From positions 7,063,501 through 7,127,500 of the forward strand of contig CALZFC010000248.1 of the NCBI GenBank assembly GCA_945643635.1: a stretch of 64,000 nucleotides of DNA. Reading direction: 5' to 3'. The translations under genes were made by a program, and so were the position numbers. Positions 35,394-48,041 of the stretch are shown here, piece after piece. Source of the DNA: Allodiplogaster sudhausi (Eukaryota > Nematoda > Chromadorea > Rhabditida > Diplogasteridae). Each line of letters starts with the position of its first letter. Position 1 is the stretch's first letter. The notes under the pieces are model-generated. The model did not search any database, was not told where the DNA came from, and was given only the letters and a program-made list of their open reading frames with translations.

Positions 35394-36307
35394 AGAGAAG
35401 CCTTGAGAGATTAAGAGGATGACACAATGAGCTGTGATAGCTTAAACTACAAAGAGTGCTCATGTAGCGACATGAAAAGAGTGCCGAATTAACATGCAAC
35501 GAAAAGATCTTGGTGCTATTCTTGTATAATAGTATGCATTATTTCCATGAGCATATACAAGCGAAAGGTTACAAAGGAACCGCTAGAAGAGGATAGATAA
35601 TATGCTCTTTAAAGTCGAAAAATATCCAGTTGTACTGCAGAATGTTTATCGCTTATGTATATTCGTCCTTTCCTGCTGTATGCTTCAGTTGTATGTGTAG
35701 CCAAAAGAGATTAAAAGGATCACGCTCATTGAGGGCGTCCAGCGCAAGTTCATGAGAAGCAACTGCCGGCCTCGGTCTTAAGTTATGGTACTCCTATAGA
35801 CTCGAGCTAGTCGAGCAGTTATATAAACGCTAGAGGATAGAAGGATGTTAACATATTTATTTTATTTTCCACCTTTCCTACCTTTCTCTCCTCCTCACTT
35901 GGAATTTATCCTTCACCCTCTTTTTATTCTGTCGCGACAACGGCAGGGAAATCATGCTTTAGTAATTTCAATATTTAGTGAGGCACACCATGGGAACTCA
36001 TTTCCATATAGTATCTTAAAATATGTAATACCCTACCACCACAGATCCTACAACTATCGAGCCATTTAATGTTTTAAATTTTTTATGTGTGCTTTCAATT
36101 TGCTGCTAATCATATGTGTGAACATTGCATATTTTATCATTTTTGTAGATTTTTTTTTTAATCTTATTAATTCTATTAAATTCATTGTGATTATTCCCGT
36201 GTTGAACATTATTGCCGCTTTATCTGTCATTTTCAAAACCTACTATGTGACACGGCGCCTTGCGTACGCATTATTCGGTCGGCGCCAAGATTGGCGAGCA
36301 ATGTTGA

Positions 36308-36344
<37 letters not shown>

Positions 36345-36500
36345 CGAGAGAGAGCGAGAGAAACAGAGAGAGGAAGATATTGAACGGACAGAGAACGAGA
36401 GAGATCGTAAGGGAGAGTGGGCGAGAGGTGCAGAGAAAGAGAAAAAGAAACAAGCAATGTAAGTGAAAGATTAGAGAGAATATAGTTTTGTTGCATGCTC
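34437..36500. other. Intergenic stretch without a supported gene
   Basis: Contains CT tracts near 34600-34640 and GA tracts at 35318-35400 and 36310-36380. Several moderate open frames on both strands lack domains, signal peptides or consistent splice partners, so none is called. Confidence 0.5.
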
Positions 36501-36504
36501 AGAC

Positions 36505-36510
36505 TTTATT
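36505..36510 (-). terminator. Poly(A) signal of the CEP104-like gene
   Basis: AATAAA on the minus strand, about 80 bases after the proposed stop at 36592. It supports that stop as the real 3' end. Confidence 0.5.
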
Positions 36511-36591
36511 GGCACGCCAATTATGTAACTGCCAAATGTCACATTCTGCAGCGAATTTTGATCGAGTTTCTAGACAATGTTTTTTGTTTTG

Positions 36592-39500
36592 TTATCTTCT
36601 GCCTCCTTGTCCCGACTTGGCGAGGATTTTCGAAACTGTAATCCCCAGCAGATTTATCAGCCGCTCGTGAGTCATGAAACTATGCAAAATGAGTGGGCGT
36701 TTGTCATCGAGATTAAAGGGGACCGGAGAAGTGAAGCGAGTGCGAAGGTCATTCTAAAATTGTTTTGATTCTCGATCAAAAACAATTTGGCATTGCATGA
36801 GCGAGGCTTCGAGATGGAAAAAATAAGTTACATCCATAAATAGTATTTATGACTAAAGCTTATCATGTATTTTTTTTTCATTTTCTCCTGTAATTTTCTA
36901 ATTATCCGTATTATCACACTCAAATGACGAAGAAATAAATAAATAAAATAATAATAATAATAATAATAAATGCCGGAATGGGTTAACTTAAGAGAGCCAA
37001 TCTGAGAGACTCGAGCAGGGGCATGTCGGGAACAAAATTATTTTTTGATTTTCTTTTCCTTCTAAAGGCTTATGAGGCATCCTAAAAAGACCTCAAAAAC
37101 ATTTTTTCCAAAAATTATTTTCTTCAGTTTACCATGGATATGCACCGAAAACCCGAAAAAACTCAAATGATCATAACTTTGTTGGTTGTTGAGATATATT
37201 AATTTTGAACTATTTATTCAATTCCAAATTGAAAGGCGCACAAAAATCGCGTTAATCACTTTTTAAAAATATTTCATTGAAGGCCTCATTTTGACATTTT
37301 AATATTTCGAGTAGTGCGTTTGGGGCACAAAAACCCCCCATGTTAAAAAACTGAAGGCAGCACGTGAAAGAGCGGCCTTTTTTACCCCTATTTAAATGCC
37401 TTTTACTTAAAAACTCCGATACACCTGTTTCAATATTTTGACATGAAGCGCGCGAGTCGGTCAAAATGGAGCATTTTTCGGCCGCTGAGGCACCGTGCAA
37501 GCGCATTCATCGATCCATAACTGCGCTCAATGTCAATATTACAAAATCTTAAATATATCATCTAAGAGCTCTCACGGAGATCTTCAAATGTTACATACAT
37601 ACTTTTGTTGAAAAGTTTCAATTTATATAGGAAATTTCGATCTGTACAATTAGAAGGCTTAAAAAACTACTTTAGAAACATTTTCGCCTGTCGAATCATA
37701 TATCATAAGAAAGAGGATGAAATTTGATTCAAGATGAACCCCTTTAAATGGAATTCCATGCATACGATCTTTTGTTATAAGCCATAAGAGTAGGATAGCA
37801 AGGCCTTATGGAAAAACTGTAGAAAAAAGGATTGGAATATTCTAATTTGAATTTGGAATATTCTAATTCGAATAACCTAAAATGTGAATTCTTGGGCAAA
37901 ATGACAGCGACGCTACTTGCACTACTTTTATGACTTATAACAAAAGAACGTATGCATGGAATTCCATTGAAAGGGGTTCATCTTGTAGTAAATTTTATCC
38001 TCTTTCTTATGATGTATGTATCGACGGGCGAAAATGTTTTTAAAATAGTTTTTTAAGCCTTCTAATTGTAAAGAACGAAATTTCCCATATAAATTGAAAG
38101 TTTTCAATAAAAGTATGTATGTAACATTTGAAGATCTCCGTGAGAGCTCTTAGACGATATATTTACGATTTTGTAATATTGACATTGAGCGCAGTTATGG
38201 ATCGATGAATGCGCTTGTACGGTGCCTCGGCGGCCGAAAAATGCGCCATTTTGACCGACTCGCGCGCTTCATGTCAAAATATTGAAACAGGTGTATCGGA
38301 GTTTTTTAGTAAAAGGCTTTTAAGTAGGGGTAAAAAAGGTCGCTCTTTCATGTGGTGCCTTCAGTTTTTTAACATGGGGGGGTTTTTGTGCCCCAAACGC
38401 ACCACTCGAAATATTAAAATGCCAAAATGAGGCCTTTAATGAAATATTTTTAAAAAGTGATTAACACGATTTTTGTGCGCCTTTCAATTTGGAATTGAAT
38501 AAACAGTTCAAAATTAATATATCTCAACAACGAACAAAGTTATGATCATTTGAGTTTTTTCGGGTTTTCGGTGCATATCCATTGTGAAATAACAAAAAAA
38601 AAATTTTTCGAACAATTTTTTAGGATCTCTATAGGGTGCTACATAAGCCATTAGAAGGAATAAAAAATCAAAAAATAATTTTGTTCCCGACATGCCCGTG
38701 CTTGAGTCTCTCAGATTGGCTCTCTTAAAAACACGAAAGAGAATACATATATTGAATTATCGTCTATAACTAAAGAGATCACGACGAATGTTAAAGATTG
38801 ACGAGAGGTTGCTGCTATTTTACTACTAATATTTTTTCCATCATCTCTTTGCTGTCTTTTCATCGCTGCTTCGAATTCGTGCCATCTGAAAGGAGAAAAA
38901 GAAAAGAAAACAGCAATATTATTAAAATTGTATTACACATCTTACATATATTTCTTCAATTTAAATGTCAAGAATGCAATATTACAACAAAATTTAATTT
39001 CCCAGCTGAGCATTCTTTTTGCTACCATTCCAACAAAGAAAAGAGAAGGCACCATCATATGCGAGAAAATACCGGAATTTTTTTTACCTCTCTTGGCGAT
39101 ATATAATCGTTTATGTTCGGGACATCTAAGGCGGCGTCGAGGCTCAGGTCAAATCTGAAAGTGGAAAATAAAGGCAACATAATACACGTTTCTTTAAAAA
39201 AAAGACTCAAATTTTTGACTCATGCAAAACAATTCGCGGTGAAAAGCTTGTCGATTATATGAAGTTATGTAACCGACAGAAAATGTACGCCGCATGGTTG
39301 CTGTTAGACTATTAGGACAATCAATATAAAGCATATATCTATTTTTTAATCAATCAATAATATTCGGCCCCGCCCACCGGTCCTTTGCATGCTGTGCCGC
39401 GGCGTAGTCCTTCTTGGCGAGCTCGTTCAACCTCATGATCAGCAGCTCTTGCAGGGGCTCTTCCTTGGCGCGAAGGCGCGAGATGCACTCGTCAATGCCG

Positions 39501-41960
39501 CCGGCGCGAGCATATCTGGAAGAGTCATGAAGAGAAACTAGGGCCGGAGATTAGGGACTAGGGCCGAGTGTAGGAGATTATAGCCGGATTTTACGAGAAG
39601 AAAGGATAATTAGAGAGATTAAACGGGATTATTGAGTTAGAGATTAAATGGAATATAAGGACAAGAGATCGTTGCACATTTGATCACAACAACTTAAAGG
39701 AGTGGGTTAAGAAAGAGGAAGTTGGAGTGCTGTGGAATATGAAAACAACCTAGTACATTTGAAGCTAAATCAATATTTGCTTTTAGGTAAATTCACTAAT
39801 TAGTTAGTAAAATAAAATGTCTGTGAATCTTGAATATTGTATTTTTACGGCGGCGATCACGGATTGCGATATTGCAATCTACGGCCTCGGCCATGGACTA
39901 CTCTTCTAATCTACGGTCGCGGCCGTCGACTACTCTCCCAAACTACGGCCGCGGCCGTGGACTACTCTTCTAATCTACGGCCGCGGCCGTGGACTACTCT
40001 TCTAATCTACGGCCGCGGCAGTGGACTACTCTTCTAATCTACGGCCGCGGCAGTGGACTACTCTTCTAATCTACGGGCGCGGCCTTGGAAGGCTGAACAT
40101 ATGTAGCTGACTGCTCGTGCTGGAGTGCGTCGTCGCGACGCTGCTCGAGCAGCCGAACGGCGTTCGCGAGCGTCGACATGCGCGACCGGAGATAGTAGCG
40201 CTTGTCGCCGCCGTTCACGATTGGCTCGCCTGTGTACGATGTAAGCAGTAAAAAGAATCTTCCTTTCAATCTTTTCACTTTTACTTTCTTTCTATTCTAG
40301 GCATATGTAGAATGTTTTACTGTCAATTAAATTAAAAGCTCTTGCTTAGAAAGAAGAAAGAGAAAACTATACATAAATTGAATGAATTCAGTTAGGAAGG
40401 GAAAACGGAAAAAAAGTATTCATAAATATATACCATCTTTCGACATCGAGACAACATTTCCACTCTTCGCTTCAAAATCGCGAATCTCGCCAAGGATCCG
40501 TTCGAGCTTTCTCAAGCACAAAAAGCATAACTTATTAGCATAATTAAATATTATATTCTTATTTTGGTACATACAGGAATTTTTTTTTTAATTACCGTAA
40601 TGAAGGAAATGAAAAATAAAGTGCACATTGAAAATTATGTTGATTTATCTAGATTTAGTAGAAATATCGACGTCAAGCCTACTACTCTGGACTGAGTTTC
40701 TCGTCGCTCGTGTCCGCGACCGCGACCGCAGCGCTACCGCGACGCGTTGTGGCGGTCGCGACGCGGTTATCGTCGTCAGCGTCACTGCCTCGTCGATGTA
40801 TCGCTGCTATCGTCTTGCGACTACAAGATTTTTATACTCGTCCCGTAATCTTTTTGAATTTTCCTCACTATTGCAGTGCGCGTCTCTCTAAATCTATAGC
40901 ATGCTCTCTAGCCATTGTGTCAACCAAAAACAGTGGTGTTTAAGCGCCATTTCATATCAAACTCTTAAAAAAATTAAAGCAAAATTTTTATGCTAGCAAA
41001 AAATTTTGCTTTCATTTTTTTTTTTTTTTGCAAAAATAGAAGTGTTAAAACGATACTAAATTGTTTATGGCTGGGAAAAGAACGTTTGTTTTTTATTATT
41101 ATTACACAATATTCTTTTATTCACGTCTTATCTAATGGGAAGCCTATGCCCTAACCGTCCTCCGAACTTCGCCGATCCCTTCGACATACGTCGCGAATCT
41201 CGTGGTTTCTCGCCTCAAACAACCATTTAGGAAATACAGCCATTTTTACAACATTCCTTATTTTTATATGAAAATAATTGCGGTATGGAAACAAACATGA
41301 CTGATAACAACTACGCTGTATATCTCAGCTGTTGGTACACGAAATCCATCTGTATGCCATGCTAAAATAATATTTTTTAAAGGCGATTACTAAACGCTTA
41401 AGTCAACGCCACGTCTGAAGAGATACATGTTTATTTAAAAGAATTTAAAGATACTAAATAATATATGTATTTATTAGACAACTGTTAATAAAGAAAAAAA
41501 ATTACTTAAAATTTTTATTTATTGATACACATATATATTTTTATTATTAGAAAAAAAATAAAATTAAGCTAATTAGGCTCAAAAAGAGGGGGGAGGGTGA
41601 CCAACCGGCGTCCTCCAGCTTCCTGTGCAGCCGCGTGACCATGTCCTGCGTGAAGAGCACCTCCTCGTCGTCCGTCTCGTTCTCGACGACCACGGGCACG
41701 GGCGGACGGGCGCTCATCGCCGGTGAAACAGGACGCTGATTTATTTATTTATTATTTTAAAAGTACCCTTTGAAGGGAAAACTTACTTTTCAAAAAGAAT
41801 TGACTGGAATTTTGCATATGCACATATTTATTCTCAGGTATCAATACATACATACCAATAGGAACCCTTGTCTGAGAAGGGAGGTGAGTGAAGAAGAAGA
41901 AAAGGAAAAAAAACGCTGCCGCGCAAGCGACCAACAAGTGGCAGGTCTCGTTCTTTCTTC

Positions 41961-42016
<56 letters not shown>

Positions 42017-42047
42017 TCCCGCACTCGCTCTATCTCTCTCTTTCTCC

Positions 42048-42080
<33 letters not shown>

Positions 42081-44139
42081 TCTCTTTCCATGCTTCTCTC
42101 TCTCTCGCCTGTTGCTATGTTTGACAGTGGAAAAGAGGGGATCTAGTAGCCATGGCTACACCCCCTGAAGTGGGGGGTATAGAGCCCTCGAGCTCTCCCA
42201 CCCCGGGGTCGGCCCGTGAGAGCGAGAAGAATGCCAATGAACTAGCACACATGCACACGGGGCAGAAAGGAAAGAAAGGGGGGGGCTGGGAACAGAAAAG
42301 AAGAGAGGGGGAGCGAAAATAAACGAAGCAGATATGCACATTTTGTATTTTGTCTTTTACTTTTTCTCTTACTCTCACTCTCTCGCTCTCTCACTCTCTT
42401 TCTCTCGCTCTCTCTCCTTCTTTCTCTGCCTCCCTGTCTCGCTCTCTCATTCATAATCTCTATCGCTCACTTTTGCATTATTCACTTTCATCTGAAGCTC
42501 CTATTTTCATGCAATCGACATCTTCACATTGGCACAATTTCTCTCAAAATCCCACATTGTCCCACCCTTTTTTTCTCTCACAATCGGCCATTCTCTCTCT
42601 GTCTCTCTACCACTCTCCCTCTCTCTCTGTCTCTCGCATTCAGCCTTTCTCTCTTTCTCTCTCTTTCTCATTCTCTCTCTCTCTCTACCTTTCTCACTCT
42701 CTCTCTCCTTCCCTTTCATGCCCCTGTCTCGGAAGTAGAGAACTAACATATCACAAACATGTGTGCATACAAGAACGGGGAGGGGGGAGCATTCTGGATG
42801 TGAAGGATGCGTGCCCAGTACACGCGACTGGAACATTCCTTATGTTGCCAATGATGAAATCAGAGGGGTCCCACTCGAAGCTGCTCTTGATTTGCGTAAA
42901 AGAGTAATCTTTTTGTTTGAAGACGGGGGCATGTAAGTGAGATATTGAGAAAGAGAAAGAGAGAGAGAGAGAGAGAAGTTACAAACAATGCTCTCTAGCG
43001 GCGTGCCGGTAGCCTTCTCGTACGGCGAGAACGAGGCTGGAGGTGGCGCGGCCGGGGCGGCAGGACCCGGAACCGGAGCGGTGGCAACTGGAACCGGAGC
43101 GGCAGGAACTGGAACCGGAGCGGCAGGAGGAGGCGCGGCTGGCGCATGAGACTCCGGAAGTGGTGGATACTAAAGTAAGATTTTTTTTTAAAGAAAATCT
43201 TAAGTCTCCTTTCTTTTCAAATAGAAGAAAGGAACGCGCACGTCAATGTGGCCGATGTCGATGGCAGGTTTTCGTGGTGGCTCCGCTGGCTTAGCCTGCG
43301 GCGGAGTGGTTGTTGGAGGAGCCTGAACGATTCATATTTAGTGTGTTCTAAAATACGTATGCGATGCGATATTTGTGAAATAACAGAAAAACACATATAG
43401 ATAATGACACCATAATTTATATCATATTGACAATGGATTATATACATATTTATGAAAAACCGACCTTGGGCTGTTCTCCTCCTCCAGCCTTTGGTTCAGG
43501 TGGCTGTGACGTCGGCGCCGCGGGCACGGGCTGTTGCGGCACGGAATCGGGCTTCTTTGGCGGCGTCGGAGACGCGACTTTGTCTGCATGTCACGAGGCG
43601 TACTCGAACCTGGACCTTTCGGATGCAAGGCAAACGCACTCGCCACTGGGCTATGAGGACGCGGGGGCGGCGAAGGCGAGAAGACGGGTAGCGGCGGTGG
43701 AGGCGAGTAAGTGCGTAGCGGAGAGAGAGGCCGCGGCGAGCGGGCCGTCGTGTAGGCGACGCTGTCGTAGGAAGGAGGAGGAGAGAGGGGTGGACGACGA
43801 GGAGGAGGAGGAGGAGGAGGAGGCGATGGTGATGACCTGGGATTAAAGGAGAACCAAAACTCACGTTTGAATTCGCTCCATTTTTCACAAGGGCGAGAGA
43901 GCATGTGATTTAGAGCGATGCGACTACAAAAGTTGTGAAAATCAATTGATTAGCTTGACTTTAAAACTCAACATACCCCTTATTCTCTCATTATTTTACA
44001 GCATTTCGGAACTTCGCTCTCTCTCTCTCTCTCTCTCTCGCTCGTTCTTTCTCTCTCTCTCTCTCTCTTCCTCTCTCTCTTGTTCTCTCTCTCTCGCTCG
44101 TTCTCTCTCTCTCTTCCTCTCTCCCTCTTTCTCTCTCTT

Positions 44140-44182
<43 letters not shown>

Positions 44183-45477
44183 CTCTCTTTATTTTGTATA
44201 TCTATCTCTCCACTGACCTATGCTTCGTCGACTTTGCTTGAGCCGTTCCATTGAGAATTATCGCCAGAATGCCGGCCTAAGAAAACAATGAGAATACGCG
44301 TAAATCATAGAGAATAATATTAAGGTTGATATAAATAAAATATAAAATTCGCTACCTGACGATTCGGATTGTCGCTCGATTTGAAGAAGCCGTGCACAGA
44401 AAATCTGGTATAAAATACTATTTACATTGCTTTGTTGTCTTTCGAATCTCGTCAATATTAAGCAAATTATTAACTTTACAATTTTTTGTTATAAAAAGGG
44501 TCTGTTCCTCTTTTTTCTATTCTTCTATGTAGGCATAGAAAAATCTTTTTTTTTAAATACAAAATAAGTTTTATACGAATTGACACACCTAATGTAGTGC
44601 GCTCGGCCGTTGGTTGTCAGCGATTGTTTCGTACTTCCGCTACGGAAGGACAGTTCACCCTGAATGGATTTATGTATGTATGTTGATAAACGAATTTTCT
44701 CTATTAGAAACCCCCCGGGGGGGGGTACTATTCTTCTTGCGGGGAGGGGCACTATTAGTGGTAGGGGTTCTATTGGAGGAGGGTACTATTTTTCAATGCG
44801 AGACACTAAAAGCTTGATACCAACATTTTATTCTCAAAACAGTAGGGTCAGTGCTCGAATTCAATGGAATCATCGCTGGGATATCCGTTTTACAACATAG
44901 TTTTCATGATAGATCAATCAGTTCATTGATGAGAGCACCCCATGCCTCCACGATCCATTCGAGGTACATCTCGAGAGGGGCTATTAGACTGTTTATGGGG
45001 GGGGGATACTATTGGAGGGGGGGGAGCGGTTCTTCTAGAGGGAGGAGTACTATTTTTCAATTACATTTTCAGAGGGGGGGGGGTACTATTAGGAGGGGGG
45101 AGGTCCAATAAACGGTGGTACTAATAGAGAAAATACGGTAGTATATGTTCATATGAAGCAAGATAATAAAGGTCATACTATTTTAAAGATCTTACGAAAT
45201 GTTGAAGATGGTTTTTTTGTATTTATAACTATTTAGGTTGCCTTTGCTTTGTGACATATTTGTTTTGTTTTTTTTAATATGTCACAAAGCAAATCCTTCT
45301 TGTTCAACCTGGATTGTATAGTCCGCATCATATGAGTTACCAGTCGTGTTGCGGTGCCGAGTTGAAGGCAGGCCGAAAGCTACTGTTATCGAGCTGGCTT
45401 GAAGGGGAAGAGATCGAGAGAGAAATAGAAAAAATATTTGACTGATATAAAGAGGGAGAGAGAGAAGGACAGATAGG

Positions 45478-45525
<48 letters not shown>

Positions 45526-45780
45526 GAGAGCGAAGAAGAAAAACAGAAAGGGTGCAGAAGCATGAGCAACTATTTTTAAGCGGGGAATTTGGCACTCTTT
45601 ACAATTTGGCCAATTTTCACCAATTCCATCACTCGTTTCCATCGTCTTTTATACTTCTTTATCAATGGTCATCGCACATTGTGCTTTGTGGACAAACTCT
45701 GTCTGTCGCGGAGAGAGAGAGAGAGAGAGACAGAGAGACAGAGAGACAGAGAAGGAGAGAGATAGAGAGGAGAGAGATAT

Positions 45781-45815
<35 letters not shown>

Positions 45816-46920
45816 AGAGAGATAGAAAGTGAGAGAGAGCGAGAGAGAGAGAGGACAGAGATAGAGAGAAGAAGAGAAAGACTAAAGAGCGAGAGGGCGA
45901 AAGGATCTCATTTGCGAGCTCGGAACAGTGAAAGTGGACGTGCTGACGTTCTATTGCACCGGCTATCTAGTCTTTTCTAGCCTATCCCTTTTTCTTTCTC
46001 TCTACTTCTCTCCTTACCTAACTCTCTTCCTCTTTCGTTATCTCTCTCTCACTCTCTCTCGCTCTATCTCTCTCTCTCTCACTCTCTCTCTCTCTCTCTA
46101 CTTATCCAACACTCTCCGCCCCACTTCACTACTTGCTTTCTATCTAGAGTTGTCTAGCAAGTGACTCGCTAAATACGGATATGCTCTATTTCGATTTTAT
46201 AACTTTGCCATCCCGAGATCATTGCCCTTACATACATTTGTATATGTATGTACATTTGTACATACATATCTTTCATCACCCAAACAAAGGAGAGAGATGA
46301 CCAAGAGGAGATGGAAAGGGGTCGGAGAGAGCGAATGAGAAATGTGAGAGAATGAGAGAGAGAGAGAGAAAGGTAGAGAGATAGAGAAAAGCGTGAGAGA
46401 GATAAAGAAAGAGAGAAAATACCTACGTATAAACTTTGGATGAGCAATAACATCAACTCGCTGCACATCAGCCGTCTCGTTAAGCGCGATTATGAGAGAC
46501 TGTGGGAAGCTGCGATTCCTGCAGAGAAGAGGAAGGAGCATGGCGAGGATATTTGCTAGGCCGTTTCATTTCACTCTTTAGATCTTTCCTTCAATTAACT
46601 CCAGCCTCTCTCTGTCCATCAATTTATCGCTCTCTCTCTCTCTCTCTCTCGCTCTCTCTTTCTCTCTCTCCTTTTCTCTCCTTTTTTCTCTTTCTCTCTC
46701 TCTCTTTCTCTCTCTCTCTCTCACTTTCTCTCCGCTTCTATCTCCTCTCTCTTTTTCTGTAGCTCTGCTCTGTCTACCCCCCCCCCCTCTCTAACTCCTC
46801 CGATATCCACGCGACGCCGTTGCCCTCGAGCGATATCTCAGGCGGCTTCTCCTTCCTCAGACGCCCGATCGCCTCCGGGTCCTCGGAGGACACCGAGATG
46901 AGTTCGTAGTGAATGACCAT
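36592..46920 (-). CDS. CEP104-like centrosome/ciliary-tip protein
   Basis: Exons read on the minus strand: 46920-46796, 46518-46423, 45393-45309, 44659-44589, 44404-44356, 44276-44218, 43836-43640, 43577-43465, 43322-43236, 43169-42987, 41735-41606, then (join unresolved) 40506-40434, 40229-40112, 39515-39378, 39154-39088 and 36753-36592. The N-terminal part matches the CEP104 discoidin-like fold in order: HYELISVSSEDP, RSFPQSLIIALNE, VQRVDVIAHPKF, RAHYIRFSVHGF and AGILAIILNG. A long Pro/Ala-rich linker follows (SPSPPPPPPPRRPPL; APVPVPAAPVPV). The C-terminal part carries the paired helical repeats typical of the family (ANAVRLLEQRRDDALQHEQY; RLNELAKKDYAAAQHAKDR) and PVPFNLDDKRPL. CEP104 proteins bind microtubule plus ends at ciliary tips and centrioles. 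No TOG domain was found, so this version is short. The phase between the exons ending 41606 and starting 40506 does not match; small exons around 41200 and 40735-40830 may be missing. Family assignment rests on remembered sequence pattern. Confidence 0.65.
36988..38728. mobile_element. 1.74-kb palindromic (foldback) element in the last intron of the CEP104-like gene
   Basis: Two arms of about 870 bp are inverted copies with few differences. The left end reads TTAAGAGAGCCAATCTGAGA and the right end TCTCAGATTGGCTCTCTTAA. The mirror continues inward through CGATCCATAACTGCGCTCAA and related strings to a centre near 37860. TTAA flanks both ends. The arms contain an open frame of 70-84 codons (start MRLHGASAAEKC in one arm, MRLYGASAAEKC in the other) that is not recognisable as a transposase. 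Non-autonomous element likely. Confidence 0.85.
39850..40085. repeat. 32-bp GC-rich minisatellite
   Basis: About seven copies of a 32-base unit built on ACTCTTCTAATCTACGGCCG followed by CGGCCGTGG, with a few substitutions. It lies in an intron of the CEP104-like gene next to the exon that ends at 40112. Confidence 0.85.
41955..42720. repeat. CT-rich tracts in a CEP104-like intron
   Basis: CT runs at 41968-42110, 42370-42450 and 42590-42715, separated by unique DNA. They appear as GA on the gene strand. Confidence 0.85.
43590..43655 (-). pseudogene. tRNA-like relic across an exon end of the CEP104-like gene
   Basis: On the minus strand CATAGCCCAGTGGCGAGTGC resembles a tRNA A box/D arm. It is followed by CCTTGCATCC in anticodon position and GGTCCAGGTTCGAGTACGCC, a B box. 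The stems pair poorly. The relic spans the end of the Pro-rich exon and the short intron behind it. Confidence 0.5.
44015..44190. repeat. CT tract in a CEP104-like intron
   Basis: Perfect and imperfect CT runs. On the gene strand they are GA and begin about 30 bases after the donor at 44218. Confidence 0.9.
44692..45140. mobile_element. G-rich TIR element in an intron of the CEP104-like gene
   Basis: The left end ATTTTCTCTATTAG is mirrored by CTAATAGAGAAAATACGGTA at the right end. Between them G-runs of 6-10 bases alternate with TACTATTAG/TACTATTTTTCAA motifs, and a roughly 150-bp unique core lies in the middle. About 450 bp, no coding capacity. The half copy at 5164-5292 shares the terminus. 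Confidence 0.7.
45415..46765. repeat. GA/CT tracts in 5' introns of the CEP104-like gene
   Basis: GA at 45480-45530 and 45710-45890; CT at 45990-46105; GA at 46320-46420; CT at 46625-46765. Confidence 0.85.
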
Positions 46921-47089
46921 GGCCAATGCGGCAGCTGTGGATTACACGAAATTTTCGAATTATCATTCGAAATAACTTATGCATACATATATACGTATGT
47001 ACATAGTTGTATGCAAAGGAGTAAGTACTGAAATAGATATATTTACTCTAACGGAAGAAATAACATTTAAATAAGTATTTTTTACATAC

Positions 47090-48041
47090 CATATTGAAGT
47101 AGAAGCCAAACTAATCTTGCAAGAACAAAAGAAACCTGCATGAAAATTAACAATTATAACAAAAAATCAATTTTTGACTGTGATTAAGAAATTTCTTTGT
47201 TCCCTTCGTGTCATACTGTTTCTTCGAAGCGACTGCAGACTTCATGAATAATTTCTAGCAGATTCTTTCTCCTTCTCTGTCTCTTTCTCTTTCTCTCACT
47301 CTCTCTCTCTTTCATTCCCTCTGACCCTCTCTCTATCCCTTCTCTCTCTCTCTCTCTCTCTCTCTTGGTTGCCTTGGACGATAACCTGCAGGCACCATCC
47401 GAGCACCAGGCTCCTTTTCTTTATGAGAGGGAAGACTCCAATCATCACTTATTTTGTTTGCAGTTGCACTGTTCGAAAAAGAAAAGGTGGCTTTGCGGGG
47501 GTCAATAGGAATGATATTAATTTGCTAATGAATAAATCCATTATCTTATGATCTTCGTACATTTATGACATGTTCGTGACGTGGATTCCATCGATACTGT
47601 AAGATGTAAGCTTTTGAAAATGCACTAGCAAACAGAATGATTCATCACTGTGGATCACAACGAGGTCGACGACGGAAAGAAGGTTCTAGCAAGAGGCGAA
47701 ACAAGCTGTGACTATTATCATCATGATAAGACCGGAATTGACGGAAGCGGACTGTGACTGTGTGTGTTCGTTAGGCATTATTGCCCAAGGCAACTCTCCT
47801 TTCTTCTCTCACTCTCTCCCTTCTTTCTTTCTCTCTTTCTCTCTCTAAGTCTATATCTGTCCTTCCTCTCTAACTTCTCTCTCCACTTTCTTTAGTCTGC
47901 TATCTCATGCACATTTTCACTCTCATTCCAACATTGACTCACCTTTTTTTTTATTTGTCCGCAAGCCAAGTGTTGCTTGGCGATGTCTTTCATCATGAAC
48001 AGAAACGTCTTGAATAGTATAAATAGGAGGAAGGATGCCAT
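47090..48041 (-). other. Possible 5' leader exons of the CEP104-like gene, or a separate small gene
   Basis: Two exon-like segments lie upstream of the CEP104-like start. 48041-47943 begins with ATG, encodes MASFLLFILFKTFLFMMKDI and more, and ends at a good donor (AAG|GTGAGT). 47135-47090 has a CATGCAG acceptor and a GTATGT donor and encodes VSFVLARLVWLLLQY. Their phases (0, then 1) join in frame to an extended exon starting at 46934 (AAALA before the Met at 46920). The joined product would have two hydrophobic helices, odd for a centrosomal protein. They may instead be a separate gene or chance. Confidence 0.35.

Noticed and set aside
37252..38430. Paired ORFs (MRLHGASAAEKC... / MRLYGASAAEKC...) as a host gene pair
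   Set aside because: They are the same frame in the two arms of the palindromic element, one broken by a frameshift, with no recognisable domain. They are better explained as element sequence.
39850..40112. Minisatellite units each carrying a GTAGATTAG donor-like string beside a CEP104-like exon, suggesting a reiterated 5' splice site
   Set aside because: Phase analysis shows the exon must end at 40112 (CA|GTCAGC), because only that joins the next exon in frame and restores the family pattern. The repeat is therefore fully intronic.
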